A stretch of 64,000 bases of DNA from Brevundimonas sp. SH203. Its GTDB lineage: Bacteria; Pseudomonadota; Alphaproteobacteria; Caulobacterales; Caulobacteraceae. Shown piece after piece: positions 1 through 8,916 of the stretch. The position numbers were made by a program, and so were the translations under genes. The notes beneath the pieces are model-generated. The model had not been told where the DNA came from and made no database searches. It worked only from the letters and a program-made list of their open reading frames with translations. The number at the start of each line of letters is the position of its first letter. Position 1 is the first letter of the stretch. The stretch spans positions 611,865 through 675,864 of the forward strand of contig NZ_BDMM01000002.1 in NCBI RefSeq assembly GCF_002157625.1, in the 5' to 3' direction.

Positions 1-1
1 G

Positions 2-355
2 CAGACCTTGCTGGCCCGCAACGGTCGGCCGGAGTGGCGGGTGACGGGCTCCTTCACCTGGTCGCAAGGCCCGTGGCAGGTCGGCGCCTTCACCCAGTAC
101 AACAGCGCCGTGACCGAGACCGGCTTCCTGAGCGCCCAGGGCGATTCCTGGCAGGTCGACAGCCAGATCACGGCCAATCTGTACGGCCAATACGAGTTCG
201 GGAAGGCCGCCGGATTCGCCTCGGACGCCACGATCCGCGTCGGCGCGCGCAATATCACGGACGAGCAGCCGCCGCTGACGTCTTCGGGCTATCTGGGCGC
301 GCTCTACAACCCCTACGGCCGCTACTGGTACGTCAACGTCTCCAAGACGTTCTGA
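2..355 (+). CDS. TonB-dependent receptor, C-terminal end (partial)
   Basis: The frame is open from the left edge, so only about the last 117 residues are present. Alternating polar and hydrophobic residues, a GARNITDEQPP segment and a terminal aromatic residue (…VSKTF) are the signature of the last beta-strands of an outer-membrane TonB-dependent receptor barrel. Plug, TonB box and ligand clues lie outside the window, so the substrate cannot be named. The stop is 21 nt before the hydrolase gene on the same strand, which suggests a shared transcript and possibly a shared substrate route. Confidence 0.85.
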   Translation, partial: QTLLARNGRPEWRVTGSFTWSQGPWQVGAFTQYNSAVTETGFLSAQGDSWQVDSQITANLYGQYEFGKAAGFASDATIRVGARNITDEQPPLTSSGYLGALYNPYGRYWYVNVSKTF

Positions 356-376
356 GGAAAAGGGAAGGGCGGCGCG

Positions 377-1717
377 ATGAGGCTTCCTGTGCTTTCGACC
401 CTGACGACTCTGGTCGCCGCCCTGATCGCGCCGACCGCTTCGGCGGCGGCGCCTCGCACGGCCGTTGATCCCGCACCGACGGTCGCGACCTGTCCCGATT
501 TCCTGCCGGCGCAGACGCGATGCTGGACGGGCAGGGCGGCCAAGGGCGGCTTCTACTGGATCGCCGTTCCCAAAACCTGGAACGGCGTGCTGGTGGTCCA
601 CGCCCACGGGGGGCCGCGCACGGGCGCGCCGGAGGCGAACGATCCGCTGGAGGACCTGGAGCGGTTCTCCATGACGGTGCAGGAGGGCTTCGCCTGGGCC
701 GGCTCGACCTATCGACGGGGCGGCTATGGCGTGCGGATGGCGGCCGAGGACACCGACGACCTGCGCCAGATCTTCTGGGACGCCTTCGGTCGCCCGCGTC
801 GCACCCTGCTGCACGGTCAATCGTGGGGCGGCAATGTCGCGGCCAAGACGGCCGAACTCTATGCCCGCGACGCCGAGGGCAAGGTGGTGTGGGACGGCGT
901 GGTCCTGACCAATGGCGTGATCGGCGGCGGCACGCGCACCTATCGCTTCCGCGCCGATTTGAGAGCCGTCTATCAGTTCTATTGCCGCAACCATCCGCGC
1001 CCGGACGAAACGCAGTATCCGCTGTGGCAGGGCCTGCCGGCGGACAGCGGCATGACCCGCGCGCAACTGGCCGAGCGGGTCCAGACCTGCACCGGGGTCG
1101 GCCTGCCGGAAGCCCGGCGCTCCGCCGCGCAGAAACGCAATCTGGCCGACATACTGGCTGTGACGGGCATCCGCGAGGATCAGCTGGTCGCCCATCTGTC
1201 CTGGGCCACCTTCCTGTTCCGCGACATGGTTCAACGCCGTCTGGACGGGTTGAATCCCTTCGACAACAGCCGGACGGTCTATCAGGGATCGCATGACGAT
1301 GCGGCGCTGAATGCCGGCGTTTCTCGGTTCACGGCCGATCCGATGGGCGTGGCGCGTCTGGCCTATGACGCCGATCTCAGCGGCCTGATCGTGGCGCCGA
1401 CCCTGACGATCCACGCCAAGAACGACCCGACGGCCTTCGTGTCGAACGAGGCGCTTTATCGCGATACGGTCGCCGCTGCGGGGCGCTCCGACCTGCTGGT
1501 CCAGACCTTCACCGACGAAGACCAGCACAGCCGGCTGGCGACGCCGGAATATGTCGGTCTTTTCCAGGCCATGATGCGCTGGCTGGACGACGGCGTCAGG
1601 CCGACGCCCGCCGGCGTCGCGGCCCTGTGTCAGGCGGCGGCCTCGCGCTATGACGGCGGCTGCTATTTCGACCCGGACTTCCACCCTTCGGCGGATGGCG
1701 CGTCGCCTCGTCGGTAG
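377..1717 (+). CDS. Secreted alpha/beta hydrolase
   Basis: 446 residues. The N-terminus (basic MR, hydrophobic stretch, TASAAAP) reads as a Sec signal peptide with cleavage near residue 24, so the enzyme is probably periplasmic. The nucleophile elbow is GQSWGG with Ser149. A late Asp in AKNDPT and a His in DEDQHS complete a plausible Ser-Asp-His triad. Several cysteines (CPDF, RCW, TC, LCQ, GGCY) could form disulfides. It lies between two TonB-dependent receptor genes, so it may process a substrate taken up by them. The exact substrate (ester, peptide or lactone) cannot be read from sequence. Confidence 0.8.
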   Translation: MRLPVLSTLTTLVAALIAPTASAAAPRTAVDPAPTVATCPDFLPAQTRCWTGRAAKGGFYWIAVPKTWNGVLVVHAHGGPRTGAPEANDPLEDLERFSMTVQEGFAWAGSTYRRGGYGVRMAAEDTDDLRQIFWDAFGRPRRTLLHGQSWGGNVAAKTAELYARDAEGKVVWDGVVLTNGVIGGGTRTYRFRADLRAVYQFYCRNHPRPDETQYPLWQGLPADSGMTRAQLAERVQTCTGVGLPEARRSAAQKRNLADILAVTGIREDQLVAHLSWATFLFRDMVQRRLDGLNPFDNSRTVYQGSHDDAALNAGVSRFTADPMGVARLAYDADLSGLIVAPTLTIHAKNDPTAFVSNEALYRDTVAAAGRSDLLVQTFTDEDQHSRLATPEYVGLFQAMMRWLDDGVRPTPAGVAALCQAAASRYDGGCYFDPDFHPSADGASPRR

Positions 1718-1836
1718 GCGGATCAATCGTCGCCGGTCTGTCTTTCCGGCGTTGCGAAGACGACGCGGCGGCGTCGTTCGGCCGACATGGCCCGCGCGTA
1801 GGCACGGCCCCAGCTTAGCCGAATCTGGGGAATCCG

Positions 1837-4359
1837 ATGTTCAAGACCACGCTGAAGGCGCGCCTGCTGGCCGCCGCGACCCTGACGACCGCCATGATGG
1901 GCGGGACCGCCGCCTGGGCGCAGGAGGCCGCGCCGGTCAGCACCGTGGACGAGGTGATCGTCACCGCCCAGCTGCGCGAACAGAAGACCATCGACGTGCC
2001 CTTCGCCCTGACCGCCTATTCCGGCCAGTTCCTGGAGAATTTGGGCGTTCAGGAGTTCGATCAGCTGTCGGCCTTCGTGCCCGGCTTCCTGGTGCAGAAC
2101 CAGTCTCCGAACAATCCGGGCTTCGTGATGCGCGGCATCACCTCCGACTCGGGATCGGCCACGGCCGAGCCGCGGGTGTCGGTGTTCCAGGACGGGGTGT
2201 CCATCTCCAAGTCGCGCGGCTCCTACGTCGAACTGTTCGATCTGGAGCGGGTCGAGGTGGCCAAGGGGCCGCAGTCGACGCTGTACGGGCGCGGCGCCCT
2301 GATCGGGGCGGTCAATCTGGTGCAGAACCGGGCGCGGCCCGGCGTGACCGACGCCTACGCCAATATCGAGGCCGGCAACGAGGGCTATCGCATGGTGGAG
2401 GGCGCACTGAACCTGCCGGTGGGCGAGACCGCCGGCCTGCGTCTGGCCACGCGGCTGAAGACCCGCGACGGTTCGGTCGATAATCTGCTGGGCGGCGAGG
2501 ACTATAATTCCATCGACACCCGCGCCGTCCGTCTGTCCGGCGCCTGGACGCCGTCCGACGCCCTGCGGTTCGACGTGATCGGCAACTATCAGAAGGACAA
2601 GGCGTCCGGCACCTCGTTCAAATCCATCGCCTATGCGCCCGCCGATCCGAACACCGGCGCGGTGCTGGGCGGCAAAGCGCCGTGGGACGGGGCGGCGCTG
2701 ACGCCGGGCGCGGCCTTCGACGGCGGCAAGGCGCTGGGTCTGGACCGCGAGGTCTGGGGCGTGACGGGACTGGCGCGGGTCGACCTGAACGCCGACTGGA
2801 CGCTGAACTCGACCACCGCCTATCGCGAGTTCACCAACTACGAGACCTTCGACGCCGACGGCGTTTCCCTGCCGATCCTGACGGCGGCAGAGGACACCCA
2901 CGGCGAACAGTGGAGCCAGGACCTGCGCCTGGGCTTCGACAACGGCGGGCGGCTCAGCGGCTTCGTCGGCGCGGGCTGGTTCCACGAAAAGGGGTATCAG
3001 CGCACGCCTACGCAGTTCGACGAGCGGCTGCTGCTGGTCCAGCTGGCCGGTCTACTGGACGGTGCGCCCACGGCGGCCGGGGATCGCACCCTGCCGATGG
3101 CCGCCTATCCGACCATCGCGCAACTGGCGCTGGGCGGGCTGCTGACGCCGCTGGGCGCCGGCGCCTTCGCCGGCCCCATCGCCGCCAATCTGAAGCCGGC
3201 GCATATCGAGACGCCGATCAACAGTTCGGAACTGACCTCCTACGACGTCTTCGCCGATGTGACCTACGCCTTCACCGATCGGTTCGAGATGTCGGCGGGC
3301 GTGCGCTACACCCGCGACGACAAGACCACCGGCTTCGCCAGTTCGGTGCAGAGCCGCTCGACCCTGGGCGGTCTGTTGGCGGTGCAGGCGGGCGCCGTTC
3401 CGTCGGCGCAGGTTTCGACCTTCCTAGGGGCCTTGGCCAATCCCGCCTATCTGGCCTTGCCGGCCAGCGTCTTCCCGCTGTTCGGTCTCACCTCGCAGCC
3501 GACGGCGAACAACGGCGACTTCGGCTATTTCGACTCCAGGGACGACGGCGTGACCTGGCGCGTCACGGCGCGATACGCCCTGACCGACGACGCTAATCTC
3601 TACGCCAACTATGCGCGCGGCCGCCGTCCCGAAGTCGTCAGCGCCCGCCCGCCGTCCGCGCCGGGCGTGGCCGCGCGTTTCACCCCCGTCGATGCGGAGA
3701 CGGTCGACAGCTACGAGGTCGGCGCCAAGTCGGCCCTGATGGACGGGCGGCTGCGGCTGGACGGCGCGGTCTTCCTCTACGACTACCAGAACTTCCAGAC
3801 GACGGTGCAGCAGGGCACGACCTTCGTGACCACCAACGCCGGTGAGGCCAAGTCCTATGGCTTCGAAGGCCAGGCCAACTTCGCCCTGTCGCCGACGTTC
3901 GACCTGTTCGCCACCTATGCCTACAACCACTCTCGGTTCGGCAACGGCGTCTATGACGGCAACCAGTTCCGCCTGTCGCCGGACCATGCCGCATCGATCG
4001 GCGCGACGTGGCGGCTGCCGACGGCGGGCGGCGCGTTCGAGGTTCAGCCGACCTACACCTGGCAGTCCAAAATCTTCTTCGACGACGACAACGACCGCCC
4101 GGACCTGCAGACGACAGCCCGCGGCGCGATCATCGCCGACCTGATCCAGGACGAATATCAGGACGCCTATGGCCTGCTGAACCTGCGGATTCGCTATGCG
4201 CCCGACGGCGCCCACTGGGGCGTGGAGGCCTTTGGCGAGAACATCTTGGACGAGAAATACATCAAGGACGCCGGAAACACCGGCGACGGCCTTGGCATGC
4301 CGACCTTCATCGCGGGACGCCCGGCCGCCTATGGCCTGACGTTCAAGCTGAAGCTCTGA
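1837..4359 (+). CDS. TonB-dependent outer-membrane receptor
   Basis: 840 residues, full length. A signal peptide (MFKTTLKARLLAAATLTTAM, ending AWAQ) precedes a TonB-box-like EVIVTA segment near residue 40. The plug domain follows (PGFxxQNQSPNN, GFVMRGI, VFQDGV, LERVEVAKGPQSTLYG), then a long barrel ending in FKLKL. The plug motifs resemble receptors of the Caulobacter/Sphingomonas type that import sugars, polyphenols or siderophores; no substrate is certain. The phosphatase gene begins 10 nt downstream, so the two are probably cotranscribed, which hints at uptake of a phosphorylated compound (inference). Confidence 0.93.
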   Translation: MFKTTLKARLLAAATLTTAMMGGTAAWAQEAAPVSTVDEVIVTAQLREQKTIDVPFALTAYSGQFLENLGVQEFDQLSAFVPGFLVQNQSPNNPGFVMRGITSDSGSATAEPRVSVFQDGVSISKSRGSYVELFDLERVEVAKGPQSTLYGRGALIGAVNLVQNRARPGVTDAYANIEAGNEGYRMVEGALNLPVGETAGLRLATRLKTRDGSVDNLLGGEDYNSIDTRAVRLSGAWTPSDALRFDVIGNYQKDKASGTSFKSIAYAPADPNTGAVLGGKAPWDGAALTPGAAFDGGKALGLDREVWGVTGLARVDLNADWTLNSTTAYREFTNYETFDADGVSLPILTAAEDTHGEQWSQDLRLGFDNGGRLSGFVGAGWFHEKGYQRTPTQFDERLLLVQLAGLLDGAPTAAGDRTLPMAAYPTIAQLALGGLLTPLGAGAFAGPIAANLKPAHIETPINSSELTSYDVFADVTYAFTDRFEMSAGVRYTRDDKTTGFASSVQSRSTLGGLLAVQAGAVPSAQVSTFLGALANPAYLALPASVFPLFGLTSQPTANNGDFGYFDSRDDGVTWRVTARYALTDDANLYANYARGRRPEVVSARPPSAPGVAARFTPVDAETVDSYEVGAKSALMDGRLRLDGAVFLYDYQNFQTTVQQGTTFVTTNAGEAKSYGFEGQANFALSPTFDLFATYAYNHSRFGNGVYDGNQFRLSPDHAASIGATWRLPTAGGAFEVQPTYTWQSKIFFDDDNDRPDLQTTARGAIIADLIQDEYQDAYGLLNLRIRYAPDGAHWGVEAFGENILDEKYIKDAGNTGDGLGMPTFIAGRPAAYGLTFKLKL

Positions 4360-4369
4360 GGCGCCTGAG

Positions 4370-6040
4370 ATGAAACTGGATCGCCGCAGTCTGCTGGGGC
4401 TGATGGGGGCGGGGGCCGCGACGCCCGCCCTGGCGCAGGGCGCCGCCACGGGCCGGGTCGCCTTTCTGCACGGAGTGGCCAGCGGCGATCCCGACGCACG
4501 ATCCGCCGTCTTCTGGACGCGCGTCACCCCGGCCGATCCGTCGGGCGGGGAGGTCTCCGTGGTGCTGGAGGTCGCGCGCGATGCGGATTTCCGCGACATC
4601 GTTCGCCGCGTCTCGGGTCTGAAGGCGTCGGCCGAGAGGGACTTCACCGTCAAACATGATCTGGACGGGCAAGGGCTGTCGCCCGGTCAGGACTATGTCT
4701 ATCGCTTCGTCGCGGGCGAAGCCGTCTCGCCGGTCGGGCGGGTGCGGACCCTGCCGGAAGGGGCGACGCCAGAGCTGACGCTGGGCGTCGTATCGTGCCA
4801 GCTTTATCCCGGCGGACTGTTCAACGCCTATGACGCCCTGTCGAAGCTGGATCGGCTGGACGCCATCGTGCATCTGGGCGACTACATCTATGAATATGGC
4901 GCGGCGGCCGACGACTACGGTATGACGTCGGGGGCGGCGCTGAACCGGGCGCCCCAGCCGCCGCATGAGATCGTGACCCTGGCCGACTATCGGACCCGTC
5001 ACGCCCAGTACAAGACCGATCCCGATCTGCAGGCCGCCCACGCCCGCGCGCCCTTCATCTGCGTGTGGGACGATCACGAAGTCGCCAACGATACCTGGAT
5101 GACCGGGGCGGAAAACCACCAGCCTGCGACCGAAGGCGACTTCGCCACGCGCAAGGCCGCCGCGCTTCGGGCCTATTACGAATGGATGCCGATCCGCGAG
5201 CCCAGGGCGGACACGCTGAAGGAGGCGATCAACCGCAGCTTCGACTTTGGCGATCTGGCCACTCTGACCATGGTGGAGACGCGGCTGCTGGCGCGGGGCC
5301 GGCAATTGACTTTCGCCGACATTCCCAAGACGGCGGAAGGCGCGCCGGACGTCGCGGCCTTCGAGGCCCTGCGTCAGGCGCGGGATCGCGACCTGCTGGG
5401 CGAGGCGCAGCGGCGCTGGGTCGGCGAGACGCTCACCCGGTCCAGGGCGGCCGGGCGTCCGTGGCAGATCATCGGCAATCAGGTGGTCATGGCGCGGGTC
5501 AAGGGACCGGACATCTCGCGCATGATGCCGGCCGAACAGGTGCAGCAGATGGTCGCCAGCCTGCCTGCCGACGTGCGGCCCCAGGTCGAGGCGGCGATCC
5601 AGCTGTTCAAACTGGGCCTGCCGTTCAATCTGGACAGCTGGGACGGCTATCCGGCCGGGCGCGAGCGCCTGTATCAGACCTTTGCGGCGGCGGGCGTTTC
5701 GCCGGTCGTGCTGGCGGGCGACAGCCACGCCTTCTGGGTCAACACGCTGTACGACAACGCCGGCGCGCGCCGGGCGGTGGAGTTCGGCACGTCCTCGATC
5801 TCCAGCCCTTCGCCCGGCGATCACGTCGGCGGTCTGCCGCTGGGCGTGGCCCTGTCCGCCGCCAACCCGGAGGTCAAGTTCTGCGACCAGACGGCCAAGG
5901 GCTATGTGCTGCTGAACATCACGCGCGAGCGGATGACCGGCGAGCTGTGGGCCGTGTCCACCATCATGGCCAAACCGTATGAGCTGAAACGGTTGAAGGC
6001 CTTCGTGGTCACGCCGGAGGGCGACATGACCGAAGCCTGA
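4370..6040 (+). CDS. PhoD-like alkaline phosphatase/phosphodiesterase
   Basis: 556 residues. The N-terminus carries a twin-arginine signal (DRRSLLGLMG, ending ALAQ), as in PhoD enzymes that are exported folded with metal bound. A PhoD N-terminal domain (HGVASGDP, VFWTRVTP) is followed by the metallophosphatase core: HLGDYIYEYG, VWDDHEVANDTW, IGNQVVMAR and AGDSHAFWVN supply the usual Asp/His/Asn metal ligands. The family hydrolyses phosphomono- or diesters in the periplasm. It directly follows a TonB-dependent receptor gene. No Pho box was recognised upstream. Confidence 0.92.
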   Translation: MKLDRRSLLGLMGAGAATPALAQGAATGRVAFLHGVASGDPDARSAVFWTRVTPADPSGGEVSVVLEVARDADFRDIVRRVSGLKASAERDFTVKHDLDGQGLSPGQDYVYRFVAGEAVSPVGRVRTLPEGATPELTLGVVSCQLYPGGLFNAYDALSKLDRLDAIVHLGDYIYEYGAAADDYGMTSGAALNRAPQPPHEIVTLADYRTRHAQYKTDPDLQAAHARAPFICVWDDHEVANDTWMTGAENHQPATEGDFATRKAAALRAYYEWMPIREPRADTLKEAINRSFDFGDLATLTMVETRLLARGRQLTFADIPKTAEGAPDVAAFEALRQARDRDLLGEAQRRWVGETLTRSRAAGRPWQIIGNQVVMARVKGPDISRMMPAEQVQQMVASLPADVRPQVEAAIQLFKLGLPFNLDSWDGYPAGRERLYQTFAAAGVSPVVLAGDSHAFWVNTLYDNAGARRAVEFGTSSISSPSPGDHVGGLPLGVALSAANPEVKFCDQTAKGYVLLNITRERMTGELWAVSTIMAKPYELKRLKAFVVTPEGDMTEA

Positions 6041-6064
6041 TTTCGACGACTCAGCCGAAACGAA

Positions 6065-6095
6065 AACAGGGCCCGCAGCGACTGCGGGCCCTGTT
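6065..6095. terminator. Bidirectional intrinsic terminator
   Basis: A perfect 14-bp stem (arm aacagggcccgcag, loop cga) is followed by ctttt on the plus strand. On the minus strand the stem is also followed by T residues. It separates the convergent phoD and MFS genes and can stop both. Confidence 0.85.
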
Positions 6096-6119
6096 CTTTT
6101 GCGTCGTCGCCGACTGCGA

Positions 6120-7472
6120 TCAAACCGGCTTGGCGCGGTCCTTGTCGGAGGAGCTGCGCGCCAGTTCGCGGTTCAGCCACAGGGCGATCAGGGTGCAGAT
6201 CGCGCCCGACAGCAGATAGGCGCCGGCGGCGATCAGGCCGAACTCGCTAGAGATCCACAGGGCCGCCAGAGGGGCGAAACCGGCGCCGAACAGCCAGGCC
6301 AGGTCAGAGGTCAGAGCCGAGGAGGTGTAGCGGTTGGTCAGGCTGAAGCTGGACGCCACCGGACCCGACGCCTGGCCGAACGACAGGCCCAGCAGGATGA
6401 AGCCCGAGATCATGAAAACCAGTTCGCCGACCGCGCCGCCGTTCAGCAGCTGGGGCGCAAAGCCCGAGAAGGCGGCGATGCCGGCGGCGGTGATGGCCAG
6501 CAGCGTGCGGCGGCCGTAGCGGTCGGCCAGAACGCCCGACGCAAGAATGGCCATCAGGCCGCAGACGGCGCCGACCATCTCGATCACCAGGAAGCGCACC
6601 GGCGTCTCGTTGGTGAACAGCAGAACCCACGACAGCGGGAAGACCGTGACCATGTGGAACATGGCGAAGCTGGCCAGGGGGGCGAAGGCGCCGATGGCGA
6701 TCTTGGGGCCTTCGTCGCGGATGGCCTGACCGACGGGCGTGGGTTGTAGTTCGCGCGTTTCGAACAGGTTCTGGAAGGCGGGCGTCACCACGATCCGCAG
6801 GCGGGCGAACAGGGCCACGACGTTGATGGCGAAGGCCACGAAGAACGGATAGCGCCAGCCCCAGTCCAAGAAGTCGGGGGCCGACAGGGTGTTCAGGAAG
6901 AAGGCGAACAGGGCCGAGGCGACCAGAAGGCCGATGGGCGCGCCCAGTTGCGGGATCATGGCGTACCAGCCGCGCTTCTTCTCCGGCGCATTCAGGGCCA
7001 GCAGGGAGGCCAGGCCGTCCCAGGTGCCGCCGAGCGCGACGCCCTGACCGATGCGGGTCAGGGCCAGAAGGACCGGCGCCCACATGCCGATGCTCTCATA
7101 GCCGGGGATGAAGGCCACCGACACGGTCGAGGTGCCCAACAGCAGCAGGGCGGTGGTCAGCTTGGCGCCGCGACCGAACTTCTGGTCGATGGCGATGAAC
7201 AGCACCGTTCCCAGCGGGCGGAACAGGAAGGCCAGGGCGAAGATGGCGAAGGACAGCAGCGTGCCGCCGACCGCGCCCGCATAGGGGAAGATCAGCTGCG
7301 GGAACACGACCACGGAGGCGATGGCGTAAACAAAGAAGTCGAAAAACTCCGACGTTCGGCCGATAATGACGCCGATGGCGATCTCGCCGGCGTCAACCTT
7401 GCCGTGCCCCTCGTGAAGGGCTGCGGCGTCGCGTTCCAGCGACTCGGACGAAGGGGTCGTCGAGGCGGACAT
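6120..7472 (-). CDS. MFS transporter, MHS (metabolite:H+ symporter)-like
   Basis: 450 residues from the ATG at 7472-7470. The reading frame is open further upstream but that stretch is not protein-like, and the chosen ATG has a GGAG upstream. The protein has about 12 hydrophobic segments, an early RTSEFFDFFVY helix, the loop 2-3 region FRPLG…DQKFGRGAKLTTALLLLG and a second-half LADRYGRRTLL, all features of major facilitator proteins close to the MHS group. It diverges from cyoA; a transporter beside cyo genes is common in alphaproteobacteria, but a functional link is unproven. Substrate unknown. Confidence 0.85.
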   Translation of the reverse strand: MSASTTPSSESLERDAAALHEGHGKVDAGEIAIGVIIGRTSEFFDFFVYAIASVVVFPQLIFPYAGAVGGTLLSFAIFALAFLFRPLGTVLFIAIDQKFGRGAKLTTALLLLGTSTVSVAFIPGYESIGMWAPVLLALTRIGQGVALGGTWDGLASLLALNAPEKKRGWYAMIPQLGAPIGLLVASALFAFFLNTLSAPDFLDWGWRYPFFVAFAINVVALFARLRIVVTPAFQNLFETRELQPTPVGQAIRDEGPKIAIGAFAPLASFAMFHMVTVFPLSWVLLFTNETPVRFLVIEMVGAVCGLMAILASGVLADRYGRRTLLAITAAGIAAFSGFAPQLLNGGAVGELVFMISGFILLGLSFGQASGPVASSFSLTNRYTSSALTSDLAWLFGAGFAPLAALWISSEFGLIAAGAYLLSGAICTLIALWLNRELARSSSDKDRAKPV

Positions 7473-7575
7473 GGGCTTGGTCGCTCCGTGTGAGACAGTA
7501 ATCTTTTGAGGCTTACGGCGGTTGGCCGCATTATGAACGGGCGCCCTTTGCGATGAAAGCGGCCGCAAGAGGATA

Positions 7576-7588
7576 GGACAGATTGTCC
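7576..7588. promoter_or_regulatory. Palindrome at the cyoA ribosome-binding region
   Basis: GGACA-gat-TGTCC is a perfect 5-bp-arm palindrome ending 1 nt before the cyoA ATG, overlapping the purine-rich stretch that would serve as ribosome-binding site. A second short palindrome (GCGG-ttgg-CCGC) lies about 50 nt further upstream in the MFS/cyoA intergenic region. Either could bind a regulator, or could be chance in GC-rich DNA. Confidence 0.25.
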
Positions 7589-7589
7589 A

Positions 7590-8903
7590 ATGTCGTTCCA
7601 GATCGAAGCTGACTATCGGGCGCAGTTCGAACGCCAACCGTCGCGGCGCCTCCCCCTTGCCCGACGCTTTCCGATTGGATCCGCCTTGCGCCGTCTGCGC
7701 CTACTTTTGCTCGCGCCCGTCGTGGCCCTGCTGTCGGCCTGTGACCTGGTCGTCCTGAAACCCGCCGGCGACGTGGCGACCCAGCAGGGCGACCTGCTGA
7801 TGGTCTCCACCCTGCTGATGCTGATCATCATCCTGCCGGTGATGGGGCTGATCGTCTTCTTCGCCTGGAAGTACCGGGCGTCGAACAAGGCGGCCGAGTA
7901 CCAGCCGGACTGGGATCACTCGACCTCGCTGGAACTGGTGATCTGGGCCGCGCCGCTTCTGATCATCATCTGCCTGGGCGCCCTGACCTGGGCCGGCACC
8001 CACCTGCTGGATCCCTATCGCCCCATCGACCGGATCAAGCCGGGCCAGGCCGTCGCCGAGAACGTCGAGCCGCTACAGGTCAATGTCGTGGCCTTGGACT
8101 GGAAGTGGATGTTCATCTATCCGCAGTACGGCGTCGCCACCGTCAATGAACTGGCCGCGCCGGTGGATCGCCCGATCCGTTTCCACATCACCTCGTCCTC
8201 GGTGATGAACAGCTTCTACATTCCCGCCCTGGCCGGTCAGATCTACGCCATGCCTGGCATGGAGACGAAACTGCACGCCGTCATCAACCGCCCTGGCGAG
8301 TATGAAGGCTTCTCGGCCAACTATTCCGGCGACGGCTTCTCGCACATGCGCTTCGCCTTCCATGGCCTGGACCAGGCCGGTTTCGATCAATGGATCGCCA
8401 GCGTGCGCCAGAGCGGTCAGACGCTGGACCGCGACCGCTATCTGGAGCTGGAAAAACCCAGCGAAAAGGCGCCGGCGATGCACTTCTCCAGCGTGGACGG
8501 CATGCTGTGGGACGCGATCCTGAATATGTGCGTCGAGCCGGGCAAGATGTGCATGGGCGAGATGATAGCCATCGACAAACAGGGCGGCATGACCATGGCC
8601 TCGGTGCGCAACACCATGCCGCTAGTCTATGACAAATACGCCGGGCGCGGTAAGTCGCCGGCCTATTTCGGCTCCAACGACAGCTACGTCATGACCATCT
8701 GCACGCCGCTGCAGGCCGAGGCGGCCGCCGCCGACCGGGTTCGCCGCGCCGCGCTGGACACGGTCGTCGCGCCGACCAGCCTGGATCGTCTGACCGGGCG
8801 CGGCCTGTCGCCCAAGCGGTCTTCGCTGGCCGCACTGAACAATGGGGCGCCCGGCGCCTTCGCTGCGGCGCCGATCGGCGTCCGCTCCGCACCCAACGCC
8901 TGA
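7590..8903 (+). CDS. cyoA: Cytochrome bo3/ba3-type quinol oxidase subunit II
   Basis: 437 residues as called. A lipobox (LLSAC, Cys51) marks a lipoprotein, followed by two membrane helices (about 70-90 and 110-135) and a periplasmic cupredoxin domain ([31 protein letters not shown]). The copper-A ligand set of cytochrome c oxidases is absent at that loop, so the donor is quinol. The 30 residues before the signal helix are unusual; a TTG at 7686 would give a normal lipoprotein signal and may be the real start. The C-terminus is longer than typical CyoA, with a Cys-containing tail. First gene of a seven-gene operon. Confidence 0.95.
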   Translation: MSFQIEADYRAQFERQPSRRLPLARRFPIGSALRRLRLLLLAPVVALLSACDLVVLKPAGDVATQQGDLLMVSTLLMLIIILPVMGLIVFFAWKYRASNKAAEYQPDWDHSTSLELVIWAAPLLIIICLGALTWAGTHLLDPYRPIDRIKPGQAVAENVEPLQVNVVALDWKWMFIYPQYGVATVNELAAPVDRPIRFHITSSSVMNSFYIPALAGQIYAMPGMETKLHAVINRPGEYEGFSANYSGDGFSHMRFAFHGLDQAGFDQWIASVRQSGQTLDRDRYLELEKPSEKAPAMHFSSVDGMLWDAILNMCVEPGKMCMGEMIAIDKQGGMTMASVRNTMPLVYDKYAGRGKSPAYFGSNDSYVMTICTPLQAEAAAADRVRRAALDTVVAPTSLDRLTGRGLSPKRSSLAALNNGAPGAFAAAPIGVRSAPNA

Positions 8904-8916
8904 GCGATCGAGTTCG